From Streptomyces cinnamoneus (GTDB taxonomy: Bacteria > Actinomycetota > Actinomycetes > Streptomycetales > Streptomycetaceae): a DNA stretch of 64,000 nt. Location: positions 5,515,001 through 5,579,000 of the forward strand of contig NZ_PKFQ01000001.1 of NCBI RefSeq assembly GCF_002939475.1, read 5' to 3'. The translations under genes and the position numbers were made by a program. Below, piece after piece: positions 9,201 through 15,359 of the stretch (position 1 is the first letter of the stretch; each line of letters begins with the position of its first letter). Below the pieces are notes generated by a model. It made no database searches. It saw only the letters and a list, made by a program, of their open reading frames with translations, and was not told where the DNA came from.

Positions 9201-9806
9201 CTCGGCGGGATGGCCTGCACACGCGGGCCGGGCGCATGGACCATCGACGACACGCCGCCTGACCCAAGGCTGACTAAAGCCGTATGGGTCGTTACGGGAC
9301 TTCAGGACATCGAGGATTGCGCTAAAAATCCCACCTTGGATAAGTGTGCCGTAGCCGCAATGGTGGCCCTCCCTTTCGGCAGACTCAAGGCGGCGGAAAA
9401 GCTCGCGGAAGGAGTCAAAGGTGCAGCCAGAGGCTCACGCGTGGCGCGTGCAGCAGCCACTGGGGGGTTCAAGGTTGCGCTGACGCCTGAGGAGATCGCT
9501 GCGATTAACCGCAGCGTTGGCGGGAAGATCCTCTACACCGGCTCGCCTGAGAATATGTACATCAATGCTAGCCGCTACAATAGCTTCTGGGATAAAATAG
9601 CGGTTGTTGTTCGGGATATTGCTGGTGCCCACATGTATAACGATGGCAATAAGCGGACTGCTGAGGCCGTCGCCGAGCAGCTGATAGAGCGAAATCGAAT
9701 TAGGGTCCGCCCAACGCCTGAGGCTCTGGAGAAAATAGTCCTTCGAGTGGGGAAGGGCGAGTTGAGAGAAATTAATGAAATCTCGGCGGCTTTGAAGAGG
9801 AATTGA
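6213..9806 (+). CDS. ALF-repeat, alanine-rich coiled-coil secreted protein with C-terminal Doc-type Fic toxin domain
   Basis: The product is about 1,197 residues from ATG at 6213; an in-frame GTG at 6168 is less likely because the signal peptide fits the later start. An Arg-rich N-region and hydrophobic GALPVALLACLLGG lead to a predicted cleavage after AAAA. The order is ALF repeats (~63-246, GGPGVKEAA-type units), Ala-rich coiled coil (~250-610), a second ALF block (~620-810), a second Ala-rich coil ending in a Lys/Arg/Glu run (~810-986), a linker with a hydrophobic helix, then a Doc-like Fic domain (~1089-1197). The active loop is HMYNDGNKRTA with His-1140. Doc proteins phosphorylate EF-Tu and Fic proteins AMPylate targets; the target here is unknown. 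TTA codons lie at 6264-6266 and 6285-6287. The Fic end is more AT-rich than the rest. It resembles a polymorphic toxin, with its likely immunity gene overlapping the stop codon. Confidence 0.85.
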   Translation: MRRPLRPRIGARLKPESLRGGRKHLFSLRGTVSGALPVALLACLLGGSPAAAAEDQNWSPERGLVVELWKTGGAGVKEAAEQALLGTDEDVKKFFDVVDSLQYDDDSVDASRVFSVGGPAVREAAKKALKGTPEELRAFLRDGWKAPLADDQIVEASRVASFGGPGVKEAGQAALKGTPADVARFLEVGQYEERETDNQVLVGQIISAGGPNVQAAGKLAFNGTPEDIVEFLEVGQFTARSRDQEHATIAELTEQAEKAGLQAQQATEASQKASARAVAASEQAKAAAQKAARETKAAKDDSKKAAVKAQQAAEAARGAAAAAQQAIGAANAAQRSARVAALAAAQTASAANAAAEAATRAYNAAIAAGGDASKAAEARDYAKQARAAAGLAKKSAEAADQAGKASWAAGEAVKASKSARDNAMDAANAADEANQYADAAGVHSNAAAVAAAETRQHAQEANRAANAAEALAGRSANAAYEARDAANSAAYHANKAADAAEEAAKHAGESKDAATESAKQAGAAKEAADAASKAVATAKKVFAIARDTEAEELATRMAAAIERAKSDQRQAEKFTSAAAAQEVEARGLDDTAKALAAEAAKSDVDVKAVAAKGRALALKAMKLRGPFQQEAAARALSGTDADVVGYLRGGWEKAGQEEIRQQVVDLSVQSPFEAVRSAAQAALKGSDQQIKDFYTTGQYAAGDVDYDVRVSQIYSAGGPGVKEAAKAALASRDTKKLVAFLNVGQHQARNDDEQVLAAQIFSAGGPEVKAAARIAMAGPADQLHAFIQTGQYTADRKDQLSATHIARLQNLIDHGSQIAAKAQENSWIAAKAAAVAKGASTDADKAADQAKKSADEAKGYAADADRSARQAESSAAKAAKSATTARNAADAADRDADAATESAAQAEFSAIYARQSASDAADYADDARSSAVAAGKNAEEANTYASKAWEEVLKKRQAEQAEAQRLAEQQRKQIEKERREKEKRKCRAIPDHPGNELGGMACTRGPGAWTIDDTPPDPRLTKAVWVVTGLQDIEDCAKNPTLDKCAVAAMVALPFGRLKAAEKLAEGVKGAARGSRVARAAATGGFKVALTPEEIAAINRSVGGKILYTGSPENMYINASRYNSFWDKIAVVVRDIAGAHMYNDGNKRTAEAVAEQLIERNRIRVRPTPEALEKIVLRVGKGELREINEISAALKRN

Positions 9807-10063
9807 TGGGAATGCAAGAAATCGACGTAAGACGGCTCATGGAGAAGCTGGGACGCTCCGGAGTCACTGTCCTACTGAAAATTGATGAGGAGAGAATGGC
9901 GAAAGGCGGAGAGCCCTGGACTTTGCTAATGTCAGGGCCAGGCGTGGGTGGCCTAGAGTACATTCGTGCTGAGTCGTCCAGCCTTGGTGACTGTCTCGAG
10001 CAAGGTTTTGCGCAGCTGCGCACGTGCCCCGGGGACTGGGACTGGCTAACTGAAATCGCCTAG
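9806..10063 (+). CDS. Probable immunity protein for the Doc-type toxin
   Basis: The protein has 85 residues from ATG at 9806, whose A is also the last base of the toxin's TGA, with AGAGGA 6 bases upstream. This translational coupling is the usual layout of a polymorphic toxin and its immunity gene. The sequence is mixed-charge and cytoplasmic with no signal peptide, and has a Trp-rich end (PGDWDWLTEIA). I see no Phd-like DNA-binding pattern and no (S/T)xxxE(G/N) inhibitory motif of the VbhA/Fic-antitoxin type, so if it blocks the toxin it does so by another mode. The function is inferred from position alone; the family is unrecognised. Confidence 0.6.
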   Translation: MGMQEIDVRRLMEKLGRSGVTVLLKIDEERMAKGGEPWTLLMSGPGVGGLEYIRAESSSLGDCLEQGFAQLRTCPGDWDWLTEIA

Positions 10064-10085
10064 CCAGGAGCCTCCCCGCAGGTTG

Positions 10086-10256
10086 ATGACCGCTGTCAGG
10101 GAATTTGGCGCTGGGGTGGCCTTCGCCGCGAAATCACTAGTGCGAGAAGCACTCGAAAGCGGGGACGCCGCAGAATTCGAGAAATGTGTGGATGCCACAA
10201 AGGCTCGGATTTTGCCGTACAGCCTGCCTGATCTGCCGCTGGGTGGCGGTTGCTAA
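10086..10256 (+). CDS. Small ORF behind the toxin/immunity pair
   Basis: A 56-codon frame from ATG at 10086 to TAA at 10254-10256 lies 22 bases after the immunity gene. It reads MTAVREFGAGVAFAAKSL, then an amphipathic EALESGDAAEFEKCVDA helix, and ends LPLGGGC. Base use resembles the adjacent toxin end (less GC-biased than the chromosome). The ribosome binding site is weak (an AGG 3-5 bases upstream; GGAG 15 bases upstream). It could be a second immunity or accessory protein, or chance. The terminator at 10283 follows it, so it would be the last gene of the operon. Confidence 0.35.
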   Translation: MTAVREFGAGVAFAAKSLVREALESGDAAEFEKCVDATKARILPYSLPDLPLGGGC

Positions 10257-10282
10257 CTGCCCCAGCAATGACGCTACGTGAA

Positions 10283-10309
10283 GCCCCGTCAGGTGTTGCC
10301 TGGCGGGGC
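10283..10309 (+). terminator. Rho-independent-type terminator of the toxin operon
   Basis: GCCCCGTCAGG (10283-10293) and CCTGGCGGGGC (10299-10309) form an 11-bp stem with one G-U position and a TGTTG loop, 27 bases after the small ORF stop. It marks the end of the ALF-Doc operon. Confidence 0.65.
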
Positions 10310-10383
10310 GTCTGTGTGAGATGGCGGCAGGAGCGGGCGGCGGTGCCTGACAGTCGGGCGACGGGGGCGGGGGCTGCCCCTAG

Positions 10384-10398
10384 GAAGTGTTTGAGATG
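10384..10398 (+). repeat. Left terminal inverted repeat of the IS5-family element
   Basis: GAAGTGTTTGAGATG, exactly complementary to bases 11692-11706. CTAG lies immediately outside. Confidence 0.85.
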
Positions 10399-10401
10399 TA
10401 G

Positions 10402-11279
10402 TCACAGCGATTGCCGTATCAGGGTGAGTTGGACGGTCGCCTCGTAGCGGATGGCGAGCTTGTCGTATCTGGTGGCCACGCCCCGAGCCTGCTTGAGCAG
10501 CCCGATCCGGCACTCGACCTTGTGCCTGCGCTTGTAGACCTCGGGGTCGAAGCCGGGCGGGCGGCCACCTGCCGAACCCCGACGGAGTCGGTGGCCGGCC
10601 TGGTCGCGCTTCTCCGGGATCGTGTGCGGGACCTGGCGGCGGCGCAGGTAGGCGCGGATCGCGCGGGAAGAGTACGCCCGGTCGACGATCACGCGAGTGG
10701 GCCGGGTGCGCGGGCGCCCGCCGTCCGTTCGGGCGACGCGGATCTTGTCTATGAGGCGGATGAACTGCGGGGCGTCCCCGCGCTGCCCACCGGTGACCGT
10801 GACGGCCAGGAGATGTCCGGAGGCGTCCGCCGCCATGTGGATCTTGGAGGTCAGGCCCCCGCGCGAGCGGCCCAGTGCGTGGTCGTCCGGCTCCGCCGCC
10901 AGGTAGTCCGCACCCGTCCGGCCCGGATCGTGAGCCCCTTTTTGCGGGCACCGGCGGCATGCTGATGGGCCCGGCAAACCGTCGAGTCGACGGAGACCTC
11001 CCACTCGATCATGCCGTCCGCATCAGCCTTGATCTGGAGCTCTGTCAGAACGCGGGCCCAAACGCCGTCGATCTGCCAGCGCCGGAAGACCGAGTAGGCG
11101 GTTTCCCACGGCCCGTACCGCCGGGGGACGTCCCGCCATGGCGAGCCGGTCCTTGCCCGCCACCAGATTCCGTCGAAGACCTGCCGCCGGTCCCTCGGCG
11201 GCCGCCCCATCTTCGGTACTGGCGGCAGCAGCGGCTCCAGCCGCTCCCACTGGTCGTCTGTCAGATCCCCACGAGCCAC
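10402..11279 (-). CDS. IS5-family transposase, two frames joined by a -1 frameshift
   Basis: The first frame (11279 to 10851) gives the N-terminal domain MARGDLTDDQWERLEPLLPP and the first catalytic Asp in EVSVDSTVCRAH. The second frame (open from at least 11004 to 10402) gives the rest, with the second Asp in RVIVDRAYSSRAI and the Glu in RRHKVECRIGLLKQAR. The frames meet at a run of five A (minus strand; 10939-10943) in CGC-AAA-AAG-GGG. A -1 slip there joins ARKKG to AHDPG, and the fused protein of ~292 residues matches IS5/IS427-group transposases, many of which are made by frameshifting. It is therefore annotated as one working gene. GTG/ATG usage and length fit the family. Confidence 0.8.
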
Positions 11280-11322
11280 ACCGAGATCGTTTCACGGGCC
11301 TGATCGACGACTCAGACCTGCA

Positions 11323-11676
11323 TCAGGACGCTGTCTCCCCTGTCTCTGCTTCGTCATCCGAGCCATACATTTCGACCAGCAGGCGCTGACGCGCCGCCTT
11401 CATGCGCTCGTCGTAGTCCGGCGTGAAAATCTCAGTGAGCGTCCTTTCCAGCGTCCCAGAGATCGCGTAGATCGGAGACCAGACTGCACGGTCTGTCTTC
11501 AACAGGTCATCCAGCACGTCGGACCGGTGCATCGCCTGATAGAGCCAGTCCGACAGTACAAGAGCTTGATCGCGCGTGAGCTTGATGGCTATCGGTTCCT
11601 CTGCCACGGGGGGAACGGTAACCGGCACACTCGACGACCGCCCGAGTGGGGCGGGTAGGGCCGCGACAGGCCCCAT
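11323..11676 (-). CDS. Passenger protein inside the IS element, function unknown
   Basis: The protein has 117 residues from ATG at 11676, which lies only 16 bases inside the right terminal repeat, so transcription probably starts at or beyond the IS end. The core IAIKLTRDQALVLSDWLYQA, DRAVWSPIYAISGTL, FTPDYDERMKAARQRLL looks helical and cytoplasmic. I have the impression that similar stand-alone small proteins occur in Streptomyces, often near toxins, but cannot name a family. An internal GTG start (giving ...AEEPIAIKL) would remove a low-complexity N-terminus. It could be a captured immunity gene, a transposition helper or an unrelated cargo gene. Confidence 0.6.
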   Translation of the reverse strand: MGPVAALPAPLGRSSSVPVTVPPVAEEPIAIKLTRDQALVLSDWLYQAMHRSDVLDDLLKTDRAVWSPIYAISGTLERTLTEIFTPDYDERMKAARQRLLVEMYGSDDEAETGETAS

Positions 11677-11691
11677 CAGCCTCTACGAGCA

Positions 11692-11706
11692 CATCTCAAA
11701 CACTTC
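11692..11706 (-). repeat. Right terminal inverted repeat of the IS5-family element
   Basis: CATCTCAAACACTTC, complementary to 10384-10398, followed by CTAG at 11707-11710. Confidence 0.85.
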
Positions 11707-11974
11707 CTAGGTGACCCCGACAGTTCAGTGTGTCTCGGGCGTGCGGTATCGAGAATGTTGATCACCTGGCGTCCTTGGAGCCGTCGGGTCCACCGCCCCC
11801 CCGCCCCCGCGCGCCCGTTCCGTACGATGAGGCCTCGATGTGATACCAGGCCTTGACGGGGGTCTCCGCCGAACGGCTCACTTAGAGTTCACATGTTGTA
11901 CGGAACGCCGGGCCCCAGAGTTGTGGTCCGGCCCACGGGGCGGTGGTCGTGCCGCGCCGTCTAGGCGGGAGTGG

Positions 11975-13180
11975 ATGGGCGTGGAGACTCCGGGGTCGCA
12001 GTCGTCGCTGCACCGGGCCAACCTGGAGCGGGTCGTGCGTGCCGTGCGCATGGCGGGGTCGCTCACCCAGGCGGAGATCGCCCGGTCGACGGGGCTCTCC
12101 GCGGCCACCGTCTCAAACATCGTCCGCGAGCTCAAGGACGGCGGGACCGTCGAGGTCACGCCCACCTCCTCCGGCGGGCGGCGGGCGCGCAGCGTCTCGC
12201 TGTCCGGTGACGCCGGCATCGTCGTCGGCGTGGACTTCGGCCACACCCACCTGCGCGTGGCCGTCGGGAACCTCGCCCACCGCGTGCTGGCCGAGGAGGC
12301 CGAGCCGCTGGACGTCGACGCCTCCGCCGCGCAGGGGCTGGCCCGCGCGGAGTACCTGGTCAAGAGCCTGATCTCGGCCGCCGGCATCAGCCCCGACAAG
12401 ATCATCGGCGTGGGTCTGGGTGTGCCCGGGCCCATCGACGTGGAGTCCGGCGTGCTCGGCTCCACCGCGATCCTGCCGGGCTGGGCCGGCACCAACCCCC
12501 GCGACGACCTCGCGGGCCGGCTCGGCGTGCCCGTCTACGTCGACAACGACGCCAACCTCGGTGCCCTCGGCGAGCTGGTCTGGGGTGCCGGGCGCGGGGC
12601 CGCGGACCTCGCCTACATCAAGGTCGCCAGCGGCGTCGGTGCCGGGCTCGTCATCAACGGGCAGATCTACCGGGGCCCGGGCGGCACCGCCGGCGAGATC
12701 GGGCACATCACCCTCGACGAGTCCGGTCCCGTCTGCCGTTGCGGCAACCGCGGCTGCCTGGAGACCTTCACTGCCGCCCGGTACGTGCTGCCGCTGCTCC
12801 ATTCGGCCCACGGCGCCGATCTGACCGTGGCCAAAATGGTGCGGCTCGCCCAGGAGGGCGACCCCGGATGCCGGCGGGTCATTTCGGACGTGGGTCGCCA
12901 TATCGGTAGTGGCGTGGCCAATCTCTGCAATCTGCTCAATCCCAGTCGTGTCGTCCTCGGCGGCGACCTCGCGGACTCCGGTGAGCTGGTGCTCGCGCCC
13001 ATCCGGGAATCCGTCTCCCGCTACGCGATCCCCAGCGCCGCACGGCAGTTGGAGGTCGTGCCCGGCGCGCTGGGCGGCCGGGCCGAGGTGCTGGGCGCGC
13101 TCGCGCTCGTCCTCAGCGAAATGGGTGACGCCTCCCTGCTGGACGACGCCGCGCCCTTTCGCGCGCCGCTGCCCGGCTGA
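11975..13180 (+). CDS. rok7B7: ROK-family transcriptional regulator Rok7B7
   Basis: The protein has 401 residues from ATG at 11975, with GGGAG 5-6 bases upstream; the frame is open further upstream but without a site. A winged-helix DNA-binding domain occupies residues ~12-60 (LTQAEIARSTGLSAATVSNIVREL). The ROK domain follows, with the phosphate-binding DFGHTHLRVAVG, a LGVPGPID segment, and the zinc motif CRCGNRGCLE at ~253. It lies immediately upstream of xylFGH and, apart from the island, next to ngcG. In S. coelicolor the gene in this position controls xylose uptake and affects carbon catabolite repression and antibiotic production. The same role is inferred here by synteny. Confidence 0.9.
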   Translation: MGVETPGSQSSLHRANLERVVRAVRMAGSLTQAEIARSTGLSAATVSNIVRELKDGGTVEVTPTSSGGRRARSVSLSGDAGIVVGVDFGHTHLRVAVGNLAHRVLAEEAEPLDVDASAAQGLARAEYLVKSLISAAGISPDKIIGVGLGVPGPIDVESGVLGSTAILPGWAGTNPRDDLAGRLGVPVYVDNDANLGALGELVWGAGRGAADLAYIKVASGVGAGLVINGQIYRGPGGTAGEIGHITLDESGPVCRCGNRGCLETFTAARYVLPLLHSAHGADLTVAKMVRLAQEGDPGCRRVISDVGRHIGSGVANLCNLLNPSRVVLGGDLADSGELVLAPIRESVSRYAIPSAARQLEVVPGALGGRAEVLGALALVLSEMGDASLLDDAAPFRAPLPG

Positions 13181-13188
13181 GACACGGC

Positions 13189-13227
13189 GATGCCATTCTT
13201 GAGTTCACGCAGATAACGAATGGCATC
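13189..13227. promoter_or_regulatory. Inverted repeat in the rok7B7-xylF intergenic region, candidate operator
   Basis: GATGCCATTC (13189-13198) and GAATGGCATC (13218-13227) are a perfect 10-bp inverted repeat with a 19-base spacer. A third partial copy, TTGCCATC, follows at ~13229. The spacing suits a dimeric repressor better than a terminator, because the loop is long and no U-tract follows. A GAGTTCAC motif inside the spacer (13201-13208) also occurs upstream of rok7B7 at 11885-11892. Binding by Rok7B7 is a guess. Confidence 0.45.
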
Positions 13228-13334
13228 GTTGCCATCTCGTTAAGGATTTACTTCTTGACGGTCTCTTGGCGGCCGAGTTGACTTCCAGCCACCTCGGCCG
13301 CAACGTCGCGGCCTCGTCAGGGAGGTATCTGCAA

Positions 13335-14444
13335 GTGAACGCTCATCTGCGTCGTGCCGCGGTCGCCGTGGCCGCCGTGTCCATGGCCGCCGGTCTCGCC
13401 GCCTGTGGCAGCGCCAAGGAAGCCGGCGACGGCGGGGACAAGAAGAAGGACAAGAAGGGTCCCCTCACCATCGGGCTCCTCCTTCCGGAGAACCAGACCG
13501 CCCGTTACGAGCGCTTCGACAAGCCGCTGATCGAAAAGAAGATCAAGGAACTCGGCGGCCCCGACGTCAAGGTCCTCTACGAGAACGCCAAGCAGGACGC
13601 CGCGGTCCAGCAGCAGCAGGTCGACACCATGATCACCAAAAAGGTCGACGCGCTGATCGTCGACGCGGTGGACGCGAAGTCGATAGCGTCCTCGGTGAAG
13701 AAGGCCAATGACAAGGGCATTCCCGTCGTCGCCTACGACCGCCTCGCCGAGGGCCCGGTCAAGGCCTACACCTCCGTGGACAACGAGCGCGTCGGCAAGA
13801 TCCAGGCCGAGTCCCTGCTGAAGGAACTGGGCGACAACGCCGACAAGGGCCAGATCGTGATGATGAACGGCGCGATCACCGACCCGAACGCCAAGATGTA
13901 CAAGGACGGCGCCCACTCCGTGCTCGACGGCAAGGTCAAGGTCGGCAAGGAGTACGACACCAAGGAGTGGAAGCCGGAGAACGCCAACGAGAACATGAAG
14001 GGCGCCATCTCCTCGCTGGGCAAGGAGAACATCGTCGGCGTCTACTCCGCCAACGACGGCATGGCCGGCGGCATCATCACCGCCCTGCGCAGCGCCGGCT
14101 TCGACAAGCTCCCGCCGGTCACCGGCCAGGACGCCGAGCTGTCGGCCGTCCAGCGGATCCTCTCGGACGAGCAGTTCATGAGCGTCTACAAGCCGTACCA
14201 GCCCGAGGCCGAGGCCGCCGCCTCCATGGCCGTCGCCCTGGCCCAGGGCAAGGGCCTGGACTCCGTCGCCAAGTCCACCGTCGACAGCGGCTCGCAGAAG
14301 AAGATTCCCGCGATCATCGTCACCCCCTTCGCGCTGACCAAGGCCGACATCGGCCAGTACGTCGGCAAGGAGGGCTTCTTCACCCTGGACGAGATCTGCA
14401 CCGACAAGTACAAGGCGCAGTGCGACCAGGCCGGCCTGAAGTAA
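13335..14444 (+). CDS. xylF: D-xylose-binding lipoprotein of an ABC importer
   Basis: The protein has 369 residues from GTG at 13335, with AGGGAGGT 8 bases upstream; an upstream in-frame ATG at 13266 has no such support. The lipoprotein signal ends at GLAAC with Cys-24 as the lipidation site, followed by a charged linker (GGDKKKDKK). The mature part follows the type-1 periplasmic binding fold of XylF/RbsB proteins: GLLLPENQTARYERFDKP near the start, DALIVDAVDAKSI, GIPVVAYDRL, and a TGQDAELSAVQRI segment. It captures xylose outside the membrane and delivers it to XylH. It is first in xylFGH, and a strong hairpin follows it, which would let it be made in excess over XylGH. Confidence 0.9.
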   Translation: MNAHLRRAAVAVAAVSMAAGLAACGSAKEAGDGGDKKKDKKGPLTIGLLLPENQTARYERFDKPLIEKKIKELGGPDVKVLYENAKQDAAVQQQQVDTMITKKVDALIVDAVDAKSIASSVKKANDKGIPVVAYDRLAEGPVKAYTSVDNERVGKIQAESLLKELGDNADKGQIVMMNGAITDPNAKMYKDGAHSVLDGKVKVGKEYDTKEWKPENANENMKGAISSLGKENIVGVYSANDGMAGGIITALRSAGFDKLPPVTGQDAELSAVQRILSDEQFMSVYKPYQPEAEAAASMAVALAQGKGLDSVAKSTVDSGSQKKIPAIIVTPFALTKADIGQYVGKEGFFTLDEICTDKYKAQCDQAGLK

Positions 14445-14471
14445 GCCGCCGGTCCGAAGCAAGCCCGTGAC

Positions 14472-14507
14472 CCGCCCGGCGGGCGCCAGAAGGCGCCCGC
14501 CGGGCGG
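14472..14507 (+). terminator. Strong hairpin between xylF and xylG
   Basis: CCGCCCGGCGGGCGCC (14472-14487) pairs perfectly with 14492-14507 across an AGAA loop. Without a U-tract it is likely a partial terminator or 3'-end stabiliser, as is common after binding-protein genes. Two direct copies of CCGCCGGTCAGGCG (14513-14526, 14533-14546) follow at 20-bp spacing. Confidence 0.7.
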
Positions 14508-14564
14508 AAACCCCGCCGGTCAGGCGATATATCCGCCGGTCAGGCGGCGAAGGAGATGATTCAC

Positions 14565-15359
14565 GTGACCGCTGCGCCCGTGCTGGCGTTGCGCGGAATC
14601 TCCAAGCGGTTCGGTGCCGTCCAGGCGCTCACCGACGTGGAGCTGGAGATCCACCCCGGCGAGGTGGTCGCCCTGGTCGGCGACAACGGCGCCGGCAAGT
14701 CCACCCTGGTCAAGACCATCGCGGGCGCCGGCCCCGCGGACGACGGCGTCATCGAGTGGGAGGGCCGGCCCGTCACCATCGACCGGCCGCACACCGCCCA
14801 GGAGCTCGGCATCGCGACCGTCTACCAGGACCTCGCCCTGTGCGACAACCTCGACGTGGTCGGCAACCTCTTCCTCGGCCGGGAGATCACCCGCGCCGGC
14901 GTGCTGGACGAGGTCGAGATGGAACGGCGCTCCCGCGAGCTGCTCTCCACCCTCTCGATCCGCATCCCCAGCGTCCGGATCCCCATCGCCTCGCTCTCCG
15001 GCGGCCAGCGCCAGACCGTCGCGATCGCCCGTTCGCTGCTCGGCGAGCCCAAGATCGTGATCCTGGACGAGCCCACCGCCGCCCTCGGCGTGGAGCAGAC
15101 CGCGCAGGTCCTCGACCTCGTCGAGCGGCTGCGCGAGCGCGGCCTCGGGGTGATCCTCATCAGCCACAACATGGCCGACGTGAAGGCCGTCGCCGACCGG
15201 GTCGCGGTGCTGCGCCTCGGCCGCAACAACGGCACCTTCGATGTGCGGACGACCTCCCAGGAGGAGATCATCTCCGCCATCACCGGCGCCACGGACAACG
15301 CGGTGACCCGTCGCAAGGCACGTACCGCACAGAGCGAGAGCGCGGAGGCCGCGAAGTGA
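14565..15359 (+). CDS. xylG: Xylose ABC transporter ATP-binding protein
   Basis: The ATPase has 264 residues from GTG at 14565. AAGGAG ends about 10 bases upstream, whereas the ATG at 14556 lies directly against it and is too close. The Walker A motif is GDNGAGKST, the signature LSGGQRQ and the Walker B VILDEPTAALG, with the switch His in ISHNMADV. Like other short XylG/FrcA-type proteins it has one ATPase domain rather than the two of E. coli XylG. It powers XylH. Its TGA overlaps the GTG of xylH (GTGA), so translation is coupled. Confidence 0.9.
   Translation: MTAAPVLALRGISKRFGAVQALTDVELEIHPGEVVALVGDNGAGKSTLVKTIAGAGPADDGVIEWEGRPVTIDRPHTAQELGIATVYQDLALCDNLDVVGNLFLGREITRAGVLDEVEMERRSRELLSTLSIRIPSVRIPIASLSGGQRQTVAIARSLLGEPKIVILDEPTAALGVEQTAQVLDLVERLRERGLGVILISHNMADVKAVADRVAVLRLGRNNGTFDVRTTSQEEIISAITGATDNAVTRRKARTAQSESAEAAK

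Larger units (their letters stand above)
10384..11706 (-). mobile_element. IS5-family insertion sequence with a passenger gene
   Basis: The ends are perfect inverted repeats: GAAGTGTTTGAGATG at 10384-10398 and its complement at 11692-11706 (GAAGTGTTTGAGATGT if one more base is counted). CTAG flanks both sides (10380-10383 and 11707-11710), matching the YTAR target duplication of IS5 elements; because CTAG is palindromic, a 2-bp TA duplication with a longer repeat is equally possible. The element is 1,323 bp. It carries a two-frame DDE transposase on the minus strand and, upstream of it but still inside the ends, a 117-residue passenger ORF. Both genes and both ends look undamaged, so the insertion may be recent. 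Confidence 0.85.

Noticed and set aside
9806..10063. Immunity ORF as a Phd-type or VbhA-type antitoxin
   Set aside because: No Phd DNA-binding pattern and no (S/T)xxxE(G/N) motif can be found, so only a positional immunity role is claimed.
10402..11279. Transposase as a broken pseudogene
   Set aside because: The two frames meet at an A-run with the spacing of a -1 shift, the DDE residues are complete and both ends are perfect. Programmed frameshifting is the simpler reading.
1636..11974. Island as an integrative element with att sites
   Set aside because: No integrase, no tRNA gene and no direct repeats at the two edges were found.
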